A stretch of DNA of 64,000 bases, taken from contig NZ_LT607754.1 of NCBI RefSeq assembly GCF_900090285.1, positions 186,001 to 250,000 of the forward strand, given 5' to 3'. Each line of letters opens with the position of its first letter. Positions within the stretch are counted from its first letter, which is position 1. This document shows, piece after piece, positions 36,469 to 44,414 of the stretch. The stretch is from Micromonospora inositola (GTDB taxonomy: Bacteria > Actinomycetota > Actinomycetes > Mycobacteriales > Micromonosporaceae). The notes beneath the pieces are model-generated. The model was given only the letters and a program-made list of their open reading frames with translations. It was not told the origin of the DNA and made no database searches. Made by a program: the position numbers and the translations under genes.

Positions 36469-37173
36469 TCACCGGGCACCGAGCGCGGCGGCGGCGGAGA
36501 CCAGCGCCGAGTTGTCGGCCGCCGGCGAGCCGTCCGGCAGCACGACGGTGTCCTCGAGGCCGATCCGGGTGTCCAGGCCGCGGCGTATCGCGTCGGCGAG
36601 CACCGGCCAGGTGGCCGGGCCCTCGCCGTGCAGCAGCACCGGCGGGCCGTCCGGCGGGAGCGCGGCGAGGATCGCCGCGGCGTCGGCCAGCGCCACCTCG
36701 GGCTCCTCGGCCAGGCACTCGACCAGGATCCGGCCGGCCGGCACCCGCCACCGGCGCCAGGCATCGACCGCCGGCACCGTCCAGAGCCCGGCCTCGACCA
36801 GCACGCCCCGCTCGTGCAGCGCCGCGGCGACGGCCTCCGCGCCGGGCTCGTGGGCGTTCACCGAGGCGAAGTCGGGCAGCACCGGCCAGGCCCGGACGGC
36901 GGCCACCCGGGCGGCCGGGTCCGGCTCGATCCAGGCGCCGGTGGTCACCCCCACCGGCAGCCCGGGCACGGCGGTCCGCAGCGCGGTGACCGCCTCGGCG
37001 ATCACCGCGGGATGCAGCGACTCCGCGCCGGTGGCGTCGCGCGGGTGGACGTGCACCGCGGCGACCCTCCGCGCGGCGCATCGGGCGGCGTCGGCCGCCA
37101 GCTCGGCCGGGGTGACCGGGACGCCGGCATGCTCGTCGCGGCGCCGGCCGCCGTTGAGACAGGCTTTCAGCAC
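36469..37173 (-). CDS. BKACE-type beta-keto acid cleavage enzyme
   Basis: The 234-residue protein resembles the BKACE (DUF849) family, whose members condense a beta-keto acid with acetyl-CoA. Visible features are MLKACLNGGR, the metal-site VHVHPRD, VGVTTGAWIE, FASVNAHEPGAE, VLLHGEGPATWPVL and the C-terminal IGLEDTVVLPDGSPAADN. It is shorter than the roughly 270-300 residues of characterised members but appears complete, so it may be the compact actinobacterial subtype. The substrate is unknown. Start GTG 37173. Confidence 0.85.
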   Translation of the reverse strand: MLKACLNGGRRRDEHAGVPVTPAELAADAARCAARRVAAVHVHPRDATGAESLHPAVIAEAVTALRTAVPGLPVGVTTGAWIEPDPAARVAAVRAWPVLPDFASVNAHEPGAEAVAAALHERGVLVEAGLWTVPAVDAWRRWRVPAGRILVECLAEEPEVALADAAAILAALPPDGPPVLLHGEGPATWPVLADAIRRGLDTRIGLEDTVVLPDGSPAADNSALVSAAAALGAR

Positions 37174-37270
37174 CCGGCCATCATCGCCGGACCGGGCGAC
37201 GGTCGCGAACCGCGCCGCCTCGCCCGCCCTTCGGCCCGGAACGCGTGCCGCACCCGGTCGCCGACCCGGC

Positions 37271-37969
37271 TCAGCCGAGGGCGCGGTTGTCCCGGTCGGG
37301 TTCGCCCTCGGCGTCGGCCAGGGCGTCGGCGTCGATCTGCTCGGCGAACTCGGCCGCCTCCGCGCTCTGCGCGGCGAGCGCGTCCTTCACCGCCCGGATC
37401 GCCACGCCCGGCGGGTAGCCCTTGCGGGCCAGCATGCCGACGAGGCGGCGGAACACCGCGTCCGGCTCGCCCCGGACGGAGCGCAGCTTCCGCTCCACCA
37501 GGGCCCGGGCGGTCTCCACCTCGGTCTCCTCGTCCAGCTCGCCGAGGGCCTCGCTGGCGGTGTCGCCGTCCACCCCGCGCTGGCGCAGCTCGTTGGCGAG
37601 CGCCCGGCGGGCCAGCCCCCGGCCGGCGTGCCGACTGGAGACCCAGGCCCGGGCGAAGGCGGCGTCGTCGATGATGCCGACCTCGTCGTACCGGTCGAGC
37701 ACCTGCGCGGAGACCTCCTCGGAGATGCCCCGCTTGGCCAGCGCCCCGGCCAGCTCGGCCCGGGTACGCGGCCGCACCGCGAGCTGCCGCAGGCAGATCT
37801 CCCGGGCCACCTCGGCCTCGTCGCGCGGCGGCGCCGGGGTCGCCTCCGGACCGGGCTCCTCGGACCGGCCGCGGCGGCCTCGTCGGGGTCGGGGGGTCGT
37901 GTTGTCGTCACCCGGCCGGGGCGGGCTGGCGTCCCAGCCCCGCCCCGTGCGGGCGCGTCGTCCTGCCAC
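37271..37969 (-). CDS. recX: Regulatory protein RecX
   Basis: The 232-residue protein inhibits RecA filaments. An Arg/Pro-rich N-terminal tail of about 50 residues precedes three-helix RecX repeats: EICLRQLAVRPRTRAELAGALAKRGISEEVSAQVLDRYDEVGIIDDAAFARAWV, then RHAGRGLARRALANELRQRGVDGDTASEAL, then a third weaker one. It lies 15 bp downstream of recA on the same strand, the usual operon. Confidence 0.95.
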   Translation of the reverse strand: MAGRRARTGRGWDASPPRPGDDNTTPRPRRGRRGRSEEPGPEATPAPPRDEAEVAREICLRQLAVRPRTRAELAGALAKRGISEEVSAQVLDRYDEVGIIDDAAFARAWVSSRHAGRGLARRALANELRQRGVDGDTASEALGELDEETEVETARALVERKLRSVRGEPDAVFRRLVGMLARKGYPPGVAIRAVKDALAAQSAEAAEFAEQIDADALADAEGEPDRDNRALG

Positions 37970-37984
37970 TTAGCCGGCGACCGG

Positions 37985-39031
37985 TCAGAAGTCGACCGGC
38001 GGCAGCTCCGGGCCACCGGCGGCGTCGCCCGCGCCGATCCCGACGCCGAGCTTCTCCAGGATCTTCTTCTCGATCTCGGCGGCCACGTCCGGGTTGTCCT
38101 TGAGGAACTCCCGGGCCTTCTCCTTGCCCTGGCCGAGCTGGTCGCCGTCGTAGGTGTACCAGGCGCCGGACTTGCGGATGATCGCCTGCTCCACACCGAC
38201 GTCGATCAGGGAGCCCTCGCGGGAGATGCCCTTGCCGTACATGATGTCGAACTCGGCCTGCTTGAACGGCGCGGCGACCTTGTTCTTCACGACCTTGACC
38301 CGGGTCCGGTTACCGACCACGTCGGTGCCGTCCTTGAGGCTCTCGATGCGGCGCACGTCGAGCCGGACCGAGGCGTAGAACTTCAGCGCGCGACCACCGG
38401 TGGTGGTCTCCGGGCTGCCGAACATCACGCCGATCTTCTCGCGGAGCTGGTTGATGAAGATCGCCGTGGTGCCGGTGTTGCTGAGCACACCGGTGATCTT
38501 CCGCAGCGCCTGGCTCATCAGCCGGGCCTGGAGGCCCACGTGGCTGTCGCCCATCTCGCCCTCGATCTCGGCGCGCGGCACCAGTGCCGCCACCGAGTCG
38601 ATCACGACGATGTCGAGCGCGCCGGAGCGGATCAGCATGTCCGCGATCTCCAGCGCCTGCTCGCCGGTGTCCGGCTGGGACACCAGCATCGCGTCGGTGT
38701 CGACGCCGAGGGCCTTCGCGTACTCCGGGTCGAGCGCGTGCTCGGCGTCGATGAAGGCGGCGATGCCCCCGGCCCGCTGGGCGTTGGCCACCGCGTGCAG
38801 GGCGACCGTGGTCTTACCGCTGGACTCCGGACCGTAGATCTCGACGACCCGGCCGCGGGGCAGACCGCCCACGCCGAGCGCCACGTCGAGCGCGATGGAG
38901 CCGGTCGGGATCACCGCGGTCTGGATGACCGGCCGCTCGCCCAGCCGCATCACCGAACCCTTGCCGAACTGCTTGTCGATCTGAGCGAGAGCAAGGTCGA
39001 GTGCCTTCTCCCGGTCGGGCCCTGCGGCCAT
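37985..39031 (-). CDS. recA: Recombinase RecA
   Basis: The 348-residue recombinase has Walker [25 protein letters not shown], the L1/L2 loop regions ([25 protein letters not shown] and [31 protein letters not shown]) and the acidic C-terminus. It catalyses strand exchange and triggers LexA self-cleavage. No intein is present. ATG 39031 starts the conserved [25 protein letters not shown]. The upstream region carries an SOS-box-like site, two DnaA-box matches and a second damage-type promoter. Confidence 0.97.
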   Translation of the reverse strand: MAAGPDREKALDLALAQIDKQFGKGSVMRLGERPVIQTAVIPTGSIALDVALGVGGLPRGRVVEIYGPESSGKTTVALHAVANAQRAGGIAAFIDAEHALDPEYAKALGVDTDAMLVSQPDTGEQALEIADMLIRSGALDIVVIDSVAALVPRAEIEGEMGDSHVGLQARLMSQALRKITGVLSNTGTTAIFINQLREKIGVMFGSPETTTGGRALKFYASVRLDVRRIESLKDGTDVVGNRTRVKVVKNKVAAPFKQAEFDIMYGKGISREGSLIDVGVEQAIIRKSGAWYTYDGDQLGQGKEKAREFLKDNPDVAAEIEKKILEKLGVGIGAGDAAGGPELPPVDF

Positions 39032-39086
39032 GTTTGCCACCCCTGCCTTCGCCGGCGTCTTTCCTGAGCTTCGCGTCACGCGGGAC

Positions 39087-39110
39087 ACGCTAGGCGCTGG
39101 GTCCGACAGA
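39087..39110 (-). promoter_or_regulatory. recA promoter, partly RecA-NDp (PafBC) like
   Basis: On the minus strand TCTGTC (39110-39105) is followed after 12 bases by TAGCGT (39092-39087). The TGTC-n12-TAnnnT geometry fits the LexA-independent RecA-NDp promoter activated by PafBC in mycobacteria, although the intervening GTG bases differ. Confidence 0.4.
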
Positions 39111-39133
39111 AAACCAGCCGACGGGCCGCGAGC

Positions 39134-39160
39134 TGTGGACGAGCACCCCGCTGTGGACAA
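39134..39160 (-). promoter_or_regulatory. Two DnaA-box matches upstream of recA
   Basis: On the minus strand TTGTCCACA (39160-39152) is an exact actinobacterial DnaA box, and TCGTCCACA (39142-39134) differs by one base. They are direct repeats 18 bp apart, between the SOS-box-like site and the promoter. Confidence 0.5.
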
Positions 39161-39163
39161 TAG

Positions 39164-39179
39164 CCGAACAGGTGTACGA
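39164..39179 (-). promoter_or_regulatory. SOS-box-like site upstream of recA
   Basis: CCGAACAGGTGTACGA matches the TCGAAC-n4-GTTCGA LexA consensus at 10 of 12 fixed positions. It lies about 135 bp upstream of the recA start codon. Confidence 0.55.
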
Positions 39180-39216
39180 CTCGGCAAGCGACACGCGGAA
39201 GCAGCGATGGGGCCGC

Positions 39217-39417
39217 TCAGCGTAGCCGGGCGGGGACCCGGTCGGGATAGGCGGCGACGACGGCCCGCCAGACCACGTGGGTCTGCTCACCCGACCTGAG
39301 CGCCTGCTCGATGGTCCGCCCGCCGAGTTGGGACAGCACCTGGTCGCGGGCGATGCTGGCCGCATAGCCGGGCCCGAACACCTCCTCCAGCCGCGCCCAG
39401 AAGTCGGTCAGCCGCAC
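39217..39417 (-). CDS. DUF3046 family protein
   Basis: The 66-residue protein ([40 protein letters not shown]...[18 protein letters not shown]) matches DUF3046, a small actinobacterial family often encoded close to recA. The function is unknown. Its GTG or ATG start near 39417 follows the stop of the MFS gene by 4 bp, so it is in an operon with that gene. Confidence 0.9.
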   Translation of the reverse strand: MRLTDFWARLEEVFGPGYAASIARDQVLSQLGGRTIEQALRSGEQTHVVWRAVVAAYPDRVPARLR

Positions 39418-39421
39418 GTGA

Positions 39422-40771
39422 TCAGTCCTCCTCGTCGGGCACCCGCCCGGGCACCGGACGCAACGCTAGCGCCACCAGGGGCACCACCGCGATCGCCGCG
39501 AGCAGGGTGAGCACCGGATAACCGGCCGCCCGCACCACAAACCCGCTGACCGCGGCGGCGCTGGCGCCGGCCAGCCCCATCGTCAGGTCGGAGAACCCCT
39601 GCACGCTGGGGCGGACCGCCGCCGGCACCGACTCCGACAGCAGGGTGGAGCCGGCCACCATCGTGCCGGACCAACCCAGCCCGAGCAGGACCAGGCCGAC
39701 CGAGAGCCGCGGCGTGTGGTGCCCGGCGGTGCCGGCGACCGCGCACGCGGCCAGCAGCAGCCCGACGCCGCCGAGGACGACCGCGCGCCGACCCAGCCGG
39801 TCGGTGAGCCAGCCAACCAGCGGGCTGAGGGCGTACATGCCGGCAATGTGCAGGCTCAGCACGATGCCGACCAGCCGCAACACATCCGCATCGCCGTGCG
39901 ACTCGCCGAGGCGTACCGGCGTCATCGACATCACCGCGACCATCACCACGTGGCCCACCGCCACCGACGCGATGCCGAGCCGGGCGGCCGGGCGCCCGCG
40001 TACCACCTGCCAGGCCGCCCGCATCCCCGCACCGCGCCGGGCGGGCTCCGCCTGCGCGGCGACGGCGTCCACCGGCGGGGTGACGTCCGGCGCGGCGACG
40101 GAGTCCGCAACCGGGGCGTCGGCCGCCGCCAGCCGGCGCGCGGTGAGCAGCGGGTCGGGCCGCAGCAGCACCAGGAGTACGACGGCGGCGAGCACGAACG
40201 CGGCGGCGCTGAACGCGAACGGGCCGGCCAGCGGCGGCAACCCCCAGCCGCTGGTGGTGCGATCGGCCAGCGCGGCGAAGTTCGGCGCGGCCACCGCGCC
40301 GATGGTGGTGGCCCACACGATCAGCGAGAGCTGGCGGCCCCGGCGGGCCGGCTCGGCGAGGTCCACCGCGGTGTAGCGGGCCTGGAGGTTCGCCGCGGTG
40401 CCGCCGCCGAAGAGCAGCATGCCGAGGAAGAGCAGCGGCACGAAGCGGGTGACCGTGGCGAGCACCACCAGGACGGCGCCGACCGCGCCCGCCAGGTAGG
40501 CGACGGCCAGTCCGGGGCGCCGGCCGTGCCCGTTCATGATCCGGGTGACCGGGACCGCGAGCAGGGCCCCGCCGACCACGGCGGCGCTCTGCGCCAGGCC
40601 GGCGACCGCGGTGCCGGCGATCCGGGCGGCGAGCAGCGCCCCGACGGCGATGCCGATGGTGACGCCGATCCCGCCGATGATCTGGGTGGCGAAGAGCAGG
40701 CGCAGGGTCCGCCGCTGGATCGGCGCGACATCCGGCCGGGTACGGGCCGGCGCGGTCAGGTCGGTGGCCAT
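39422..40771 (-). CDS. MFS transporter, YnfM/CynX-like general exporter
   Basis: A 449-residue protein with 12 predicted helices in two six-helix halves, split by a long central loop (about residues 205-260) rich in Ala, Pro and Asp. Loop motifs include NGHGRRPGLAVAYLAGAVGAVLVVLA (between TM2 and TM3) and WLTDRLGRRAVVLGG in the second half. No substrate-specific motif is visible, and the neighbours (DUF3046, acyl-CoA dehydrogenase) give no clue. Start ATG 40771. Confidence 0.85.
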   Translation of the reverse strand: MATDLTAPARTRPDVAPIQRRTLRLLFATQIIGGIGVTIGIAVGALLAARIAGTAVAGLAQSAAVVGGALLAVPVTRIMNGHGRRPGLAVAYLAGAVGAVLVVLATVTRFVPLLFLGMLLFGGGTAANLQARYTAVDLAEPARRGRQLSLIVWATTIGAVAAPNFAALADRTTSGWGLPPLAGPFAFSAAAFVLAAVVLLVLLRPDPLLTARRLAAADAPVADSVAAPDVTPPVDAVAAQAEPARRGAGMRAAWQVVRGRPAARLGIASVAVGHVVMVAVMSMTPVRLGESHGDADVLRLVGIVLSLHIAGMYALSPLVGWLTDRLGRRAVVLGGVGLLLAACAVAGTAGHHTPRLSVGLVLLGLGWSGTMVAGSTLLSESVPAAVRPSVQGFSDLTMGLAGASAAAVSGFVVRAAGYPVLTLLAAIAVVPLVALALRPVPGRVPDEED

Positions 40772-40846
40772 GCCGGCCTCCTCAGTAAGGGGTCAGACGC
40801 CGCCCCATCCTTGCAAACCGACCCCGTCCCGCGGGAGCCGGTTTCG

Positions 40847-41986
40847 CTACAGGCCGAGCCCCCTGCCGATGATCTCCTTCATGATCTCGGTGGTGCCGCC
40901 GTAGATCGTCTGCACCCGCCCGTCCAGCCAGGCCTTCGCCACCGGGTACTCCAGCATGAAGCCGTAGCCGCCGTGCAGCTGCACGCAGCGGTCGGCCACC
41001 TTGTTCTGCAGCTCGGTGGTCCACCATTTGGCCTTCGCCGCGTCGGTCACCGACAGCCGGCCGGCGTTGAACTCGGCCACGCAGTGGTTGACGAACGTCC
41101 GGGCGATGGTGACCTCGGTGTCCAGCTCGGCCAGGAGGAAGCGGTTGTGCTGGAACTTCCCGATCGGCCGGCCGAACGCCTCCCGGGAGCGGGCGTACTC
41201 CAGGGTGACCGCGAGCAGCTTCTCCGCCGCCGCCACCGCGGCCACCGCGATGCTCAGCCGCTCCCGGGGCAGGTTCCCCATCAGGTGGTAGAAGCCGTGG
41301 TTCTCGGTGCCGATCAGGTTCTCCGCCGGCACCCGGCAGTCGTCGAAGAAGAGCTCCGCGGTGTCGTTGGCCTTCAGGCCGACCTTGGCCAGCCGCCGGC
41401 CCCGGCTGAAGCCGGGCGCGCCGGTCTCCACCGCGACCAGGCTTACCCCGTGTGCGCCCTGATCGGAGGTCCGGACCACCACCACGACCAGATCGGCCAT
41501 CTCCCCGTTGGTGATGAACGTCTTCTGCCCGTTGAGGACGTAGGAATTCCCGTCGCGGACCGCGCTGGTACGCACCCCGGCCAGGTCGGAGCCGGCCCCC
41601 GGCTCGCTCATCGCGATCGCCGTGACCAGGTCGCCCGAGCAGAAGCCCGGCAGCCAGCGCTTGCGCTGGTCGTCGGTGGTCAGGTCGGTCAGGTACGGCG
41701 CCGCCACGTCGTTGTGCAGGCCGAAGCCGAGCCCGGAGCAGCCGGCCGCGACGATCTCCTCGTCCAGCACCGCGTTGAACCGGAAGTCCTGCTGACCGCC
41801 GCCGCCGTACTCCGGGTCGACGTCCATGCCGAGCAGCCCCGCCGCGCCGGCCTTGCGCCACACCTCCCGGTCGACGATCCCGTCGGCCTCCCAGCGGTCG
41901 TGGTGCGGGACGGCCTCCCGGGTCAGGAACCGGCGGCACAGGTCCCGGAACTCTTCGTGGACGGGCTCGTAGAGATGCTGCTCCAT
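40847..41986 (-). CDS. Acyl-CoA dehydrogenase
   Basis: The 379-residue flavoenzyme oxidises acyl-CoA thioesters at the alpha-beta bond. Visible features are LVTAIAMSEPGAGSDLAGVRT, VLNGQKTFITNGEMADLVVVVVRT, the FAD site FGRPIGKFQHNRFLLAE, QLHGGYGFMLEYPV and the C-terminal catalytic region IYGGTTEIMKEIIGRGL, with Glu in the GGTTE position. It resembles long-chain-type ACADs. I chose ATG 41986; GTG 42010 would add eight residues. It stands alone, with no other beta-oxidation genes nearby. Confidence 0.93.
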   Translation of the reverse strand: MEQHLYEPVHEEFRDLCRRFLTREAVPHHDRWEADGIVDREVWRKAGAAGLLGMDVDPEYGGGGQQDFRFNAVLDEEIVAAGCSGLGFGLHNDVAAPYLTDLTTDDQRKRWLPGFCSGDLVTAIAMSEPGAGSDLAGVRTSAVRDGNSYVLNGQKTFITNGEMADLVVVVVRTSDQGAHGVSLVAVETGAPGFSRGRRLAKVGLKANDTAELFFDDCRVPAENLIGTENHGFYHLMGNLPRERLSIAVAAVAAAEKLLAVTLEYARSREAFGRPIGKFQHNRFLLAELDTEVTIARTFVNHCVAEFNAGRLSVTDAAKAKWWTTELQNKVADRCVQLHGGYGFMLEYPVAKAWLDGRVQTIYGGTTEIMKEIIGRGLGL

Positions 41987-42082
41987 GGCGGCCAGTGTGG
42001 CACCGCTCACCGGAGCTGCCCAGGGGCGGTTGCTCCAGCCGACGCACCCGGATCAGCCGGGGTACGGCGGATGGGACCCGGC

Positions 42083-42787
42083 TCAGGCGGCGAGGGCGCG
42101 GGCGGCGACCGTCAGGTCGGAGACCAGGCCGGCGTACGCGGTGTCCTGGTCGTCGGCGCGCAGCACCGCCGACGGGTGGATGGTGGCCAGCAGCCGGGCC
42201 TCGGGGGCGTCGGCGACCTTCCCGGCGTTGTCCACCGGCACCCGGATGAAGTCCTCGGGGCGCTGCGCGGAGGCGGGCCAGGGCAGCAGCCCGCCGCGCT
42301 GCTTCGTCACCCGGAACGTCGGGCCGAGCAGCGCCTTGGCGGCGGTGGCCCCGAGCACCACCACGATCTCGGGGTGCAGCCGGGCGAACTCGGCGACCAG
42401 CCAGGGCCGGCACGCGGTGATGTGCACCCGGTCCGGCGTCTGGTGGATCCGGCGCTTGCCGCGCAGTTCGAAGCGGAAGTGCTTCACGGCGTTCGTCAGG
42501 TAGATGTGACCGGGGTCGATCCCGGCGTCGTCCACCGCCTTACGCAGCAGCCGGCCGGCCGGGCCGACGAAGGGCAGCCCCTTCTGGTCCTCCATGTCCC
42601 CGGGCTGCTCGCCCACGAAGACCACCCGGGCGCTCTCGTCGCCCCGGCCGAATACCGTCTGCGAGGCGTCCCGGTAGAGCTCGCACCCCTGGCAGCCGGC
42701 CGCGGCGGCGCGCAGCTCGTCGATGGTGTCGGCCTGCGGCGGGATGAACTGCTGGGCGCCGGGGGCGCTCTCGGTCTGCTCGGCCAT
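42083..42787 (-). CDS. udgX: UdgX-type uracil-DNA glycosylase
   Basis: The 234-residue protein belongs to the Fe-S family 4-like uracil-DNA glycosylases. Motif A is GEQPGDMEDQKGLPFVGPAG, the cluster cysteines include GCQGCELY and TACRPW, and LLATIHPSAVLR forms the C-terminal motif. The loop KRRIHQTP is the signature of UdgX, whose histidine becomes covalently joined to the abasic site after uracil removal in the mycobacterial enzyme. ATG 42787 lies only about 9 bases from a TATATA -10 element, so the transcript is probably leaderless. Confidence 0.93.
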   Translation of the reverse strand: MAEQTESAPGAQQFIPPQADTIDELRAAAAGCQGCELYRDASQTVFGRGDESARVVFVGEQPGDMEDQKGLPFVGPAGRLLRKAVDDAGIDPGHIYLTNAVKHFRFELRGKRRIHQTPDRVHITACRPWLVAEFARLHPEIVVVLGATAAKALLGPTFRVTKQRGGLLPWPASAQRPEDFIRVPVDNAGKVADAPEARLLATIHPSAVLRADDQDTAYAGLVSDLTVAARALAA

Positions 42788-42795
42788 GCCGACTT

Positions 42796-42801
42796 TATAT
42801 A
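42796..42801 (-). promoter_or_regulatory. TATATA -10 element of udgX
   Basis: TATATA on the minus strand ends nine bases before the udgX ATG, in an otherwise GC-rich region. The predicted transcription start falls within one to three bases of the start codon, and no Shine-Dalgarno is present, which points to a leaderless mRNA. Confidence 0.5.
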
Positions 42802-42855
42802 CCGGTTTCGTCCCGGACGGCGGGTGCCGCGCATCGCGAGGCACGCGTCCGTGCG

Positions 42856-42978
42856 TCAGTAACCGCCACCTCCTCCTCCGCCGCCGCCGCGCATGGCCAG
42901 CGCGATCACGATGATCACGATGATCACCGCCACCGCGATGGCGATCCAGAGTCCGGTCCGGGACCTGTTCGAAGCCAT
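42856..42978 (-). CDS. 40-aa single-helix membrane peptide with polyglycine tail
   Basis: This short gene encodes MASNRSRTGLW, then one strongly hydrophobic helix (IAIAVAVIIVIIVIALAM), an Arg, nine consecutive glycines and a final Tyr. The ribosome site GGGAGGTGG is eight bases upstream of ATG 42978, and codon use fits the genome. Positive residues at the N-terminus predict N-in topology with the Gly tail outside. I know no function. It lies between mocR-like (stop at 43036) and udgX on the same strand. Confidence 0.7.
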   Translation of the reverse strand: MASNRSRTGLWIAIAVAVIIVIIVIALAMRGGGGGGGGGY

Positions 42979-43035
42979 GGTCGACCACCTCCCGGCGCGG
43001 CATTCCCGCAGATGCGGCCGGCATGCCCGGCGCGG

Positions 43036-44376
43036 TCAGGCGGTGAACCCGAACGGCGCGGTGGGGCGTACCGCGCGGGCGACCGCGGCGGCAAGCGGGG
43101 CGAGGTCGGCCTCGTCGAGGGAGCTGACCGTGATCCGGACGCCGGGACCGGCGGCGATCCGGTTGAGCGCGCCGGGGGCGACCGACCAGCCGGCGTCCCG
43201 CAGCGCGGTGACCACCACGGTCTCGTCCGGGACGGGCACCCAGACGTTGATCCCGGTGCGGCCGTGGGCGGCCAGGCCGTGCGCGGCGAGCGCGTCCGCC
43301 AGCCCGTTCCGCCGTCGCTCGTAGCTCTCCCCGGCCCGGCGCACCAGGTCGGTGGTGCCGGGGTCGCGCCAGAGCGTCAGGACGAGGCGTTGCAGCACGG
43401 TGGAGACCCAGCCGGCGCCGACCCGGGCCCGGCCGGCGACCCGGGCCACCGTGGCCTCGTCGCCGGCCAGCACCGCCAGGCGCAGGTCCGGGCCGTAGGG
43501 CTTGCTCACCGACCGGACGAAGGCCCAGGCCGGGGTCGCCCCGGCGAGCGGACGCAGCGGTACGCGGGCCAGCTCGGCGGCGTGGTCGTCCTCGATCAGC
43601 AGCAGGTCGGACCGGCCGGCGAGCAGCGCCCGCAGCGCGTCGGCGCGGTCGGCGGACACGGCCGCGCCGGTCGGGTTCTGGGCACGGCTGGTGACGATCA
43701 GCGCGCGGGCCCCGGCGGCGAGGGCGGCCCGTACCCCCGGCTCGGTGGGGCCCTCGTCGTCGACCGGCACGCCGATGGCGCGCAGCCCGAGCGCGGCGAC
43801 CAGGTCCAGCAGGTTGGCCCAGCCCGGGTCCTCGACCGCCACCGCGTCACCGGGCCGGAGGTGGGCGGCGAGCAGCCGCTCGATGCCGTCCAGCGCGCCG
43901 CCGGTGACGGTGATCTCCTCGGCCGGTACGCCGTCGGCGGTGAGCCGTTCCCGGGCGGCGTCGGCGAGCTCGGGGACGACGGCGGTGGCCGCGTACCCGG
44001 TGGGCGGGCCGATCTCGGCGGCGAGCGCGGCCAGGTGCGGACCGAGGGGCGGCAGCAGCCGGGGGTCGGGCTGCCCGGCGGAGAGGTCGCGGGCGCCGGG
44101 CAGCGGCGTCGGCAGCAGGCCGGCGCGGCGGGCGGCGACCGGCGGGCGCGGCCGGACCCGGGTGCCCTGCCGGCCGGCGGTGACCACGAGGCCGCGTTGC
44201 CGCAGCTCCTGGTACGCCCTGGCGACGGTGGCGGGGCTCACCGCCAGCCCGGTGGCGAGGGCGCGGACGGCGGGCAGGGCGTCGCCCGGGGCGAGTGCCC
44301 CGCTGCGGACCCCGCTCTCCACGCTGGCCGAAATGGCGGCCGACGTCGACCCCTCGATCTGATAATGTGCTGCCAC
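43036..44376 (-). CDS. MocR/PdxR-family regulator (GntR HTH plus aminotransferase domain)
   Basis: The 446-residue protein has a GntR winged helix (about residues 12-75: SAAISASVESGVRSGALAPGDALPAVRALATGLAVSPATVARAYQELRQRGLV) joined to a type I aminotransferase domain. That domain has the PLP-lysine region FVRSVSKPYGPDLRLAVLAG, EDPGWANLLDLV and SRAQNPTGAAVSADRA. MocR proteins use PLP as effector, and PdxR members control vitamin B6 genes. The divergent neighbour carries a PNP-oxidase-like domain, which fits a B6-linked circuit. The GTG start at 44376 is only a few bases from the predicted transcription start, so it may be leaderless. Confidence 0.93.
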   Translation of the reverse strand: MAAHYQIEGSTSAAISASVESGVRSGALAPGDALPAVRALATGLAVSPATVARAYQELRQRGLVVTAGRQGTRVRPRPPVAARRAGLLPTPLPGARDLSAGQPDPRLLPPLGPHLAALAAEIGPPTGYAATAVVPELADAARERLTADGVPAEEITVTGGALDGIERLLAAHLRPGDAVAVEDPGWANLLDLVAALGLRAIGVPVDDEGPTEPGVRAALAAGARALIVTSRAQNPTGAAVSADRADALRALLAGRSDLLLIEDDHAAELARVPLRPLAGATPAWAFVRSVSKPYGPDLRLAVLAGDEATVARVAGRARVGAGWVSTVLQRLVLTLWRDPGTTDLVRRAGESYERRRNGLADALAAHGLAAHGRTGINVWVPVPDETVVVTALRDAGWSVAPGALNRIAAGPGVRITVSSLDEADLAPLAAAVARAVRPTAPFGFTA

Positions 44377-44385
44377 AGTTCAGGC

Positions 44386-44414
44386 ATTGTACTAGAACAA
44401 AGGTGGGATGTCGC
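44386..44414 (-). promoter_or_regulatory. mocR-like promoter and palindromic operator
   Basis: On the minus strand GCGACA (44414-44409), a 17-bp spacer and TACAAT (44391-44386) form a promoter. The imperfect palindrome TTGTACTAGAACAA (44387-44400) covers its -10 and sits in the leader of the divergent gene. It is a good candidate operator for the MocR-type regulator. A GATAAT at 44361-44366 could be the -10 of the divergent gene. Confidence 0.5.

Noticed and set aside
36312..36470. Short plus-strand frame starting MARLGRERRFGQELM
   Set aside because: No Shine-Dalgarno, and the frame soon runs antisense to the BKACE gene; too weak to call.
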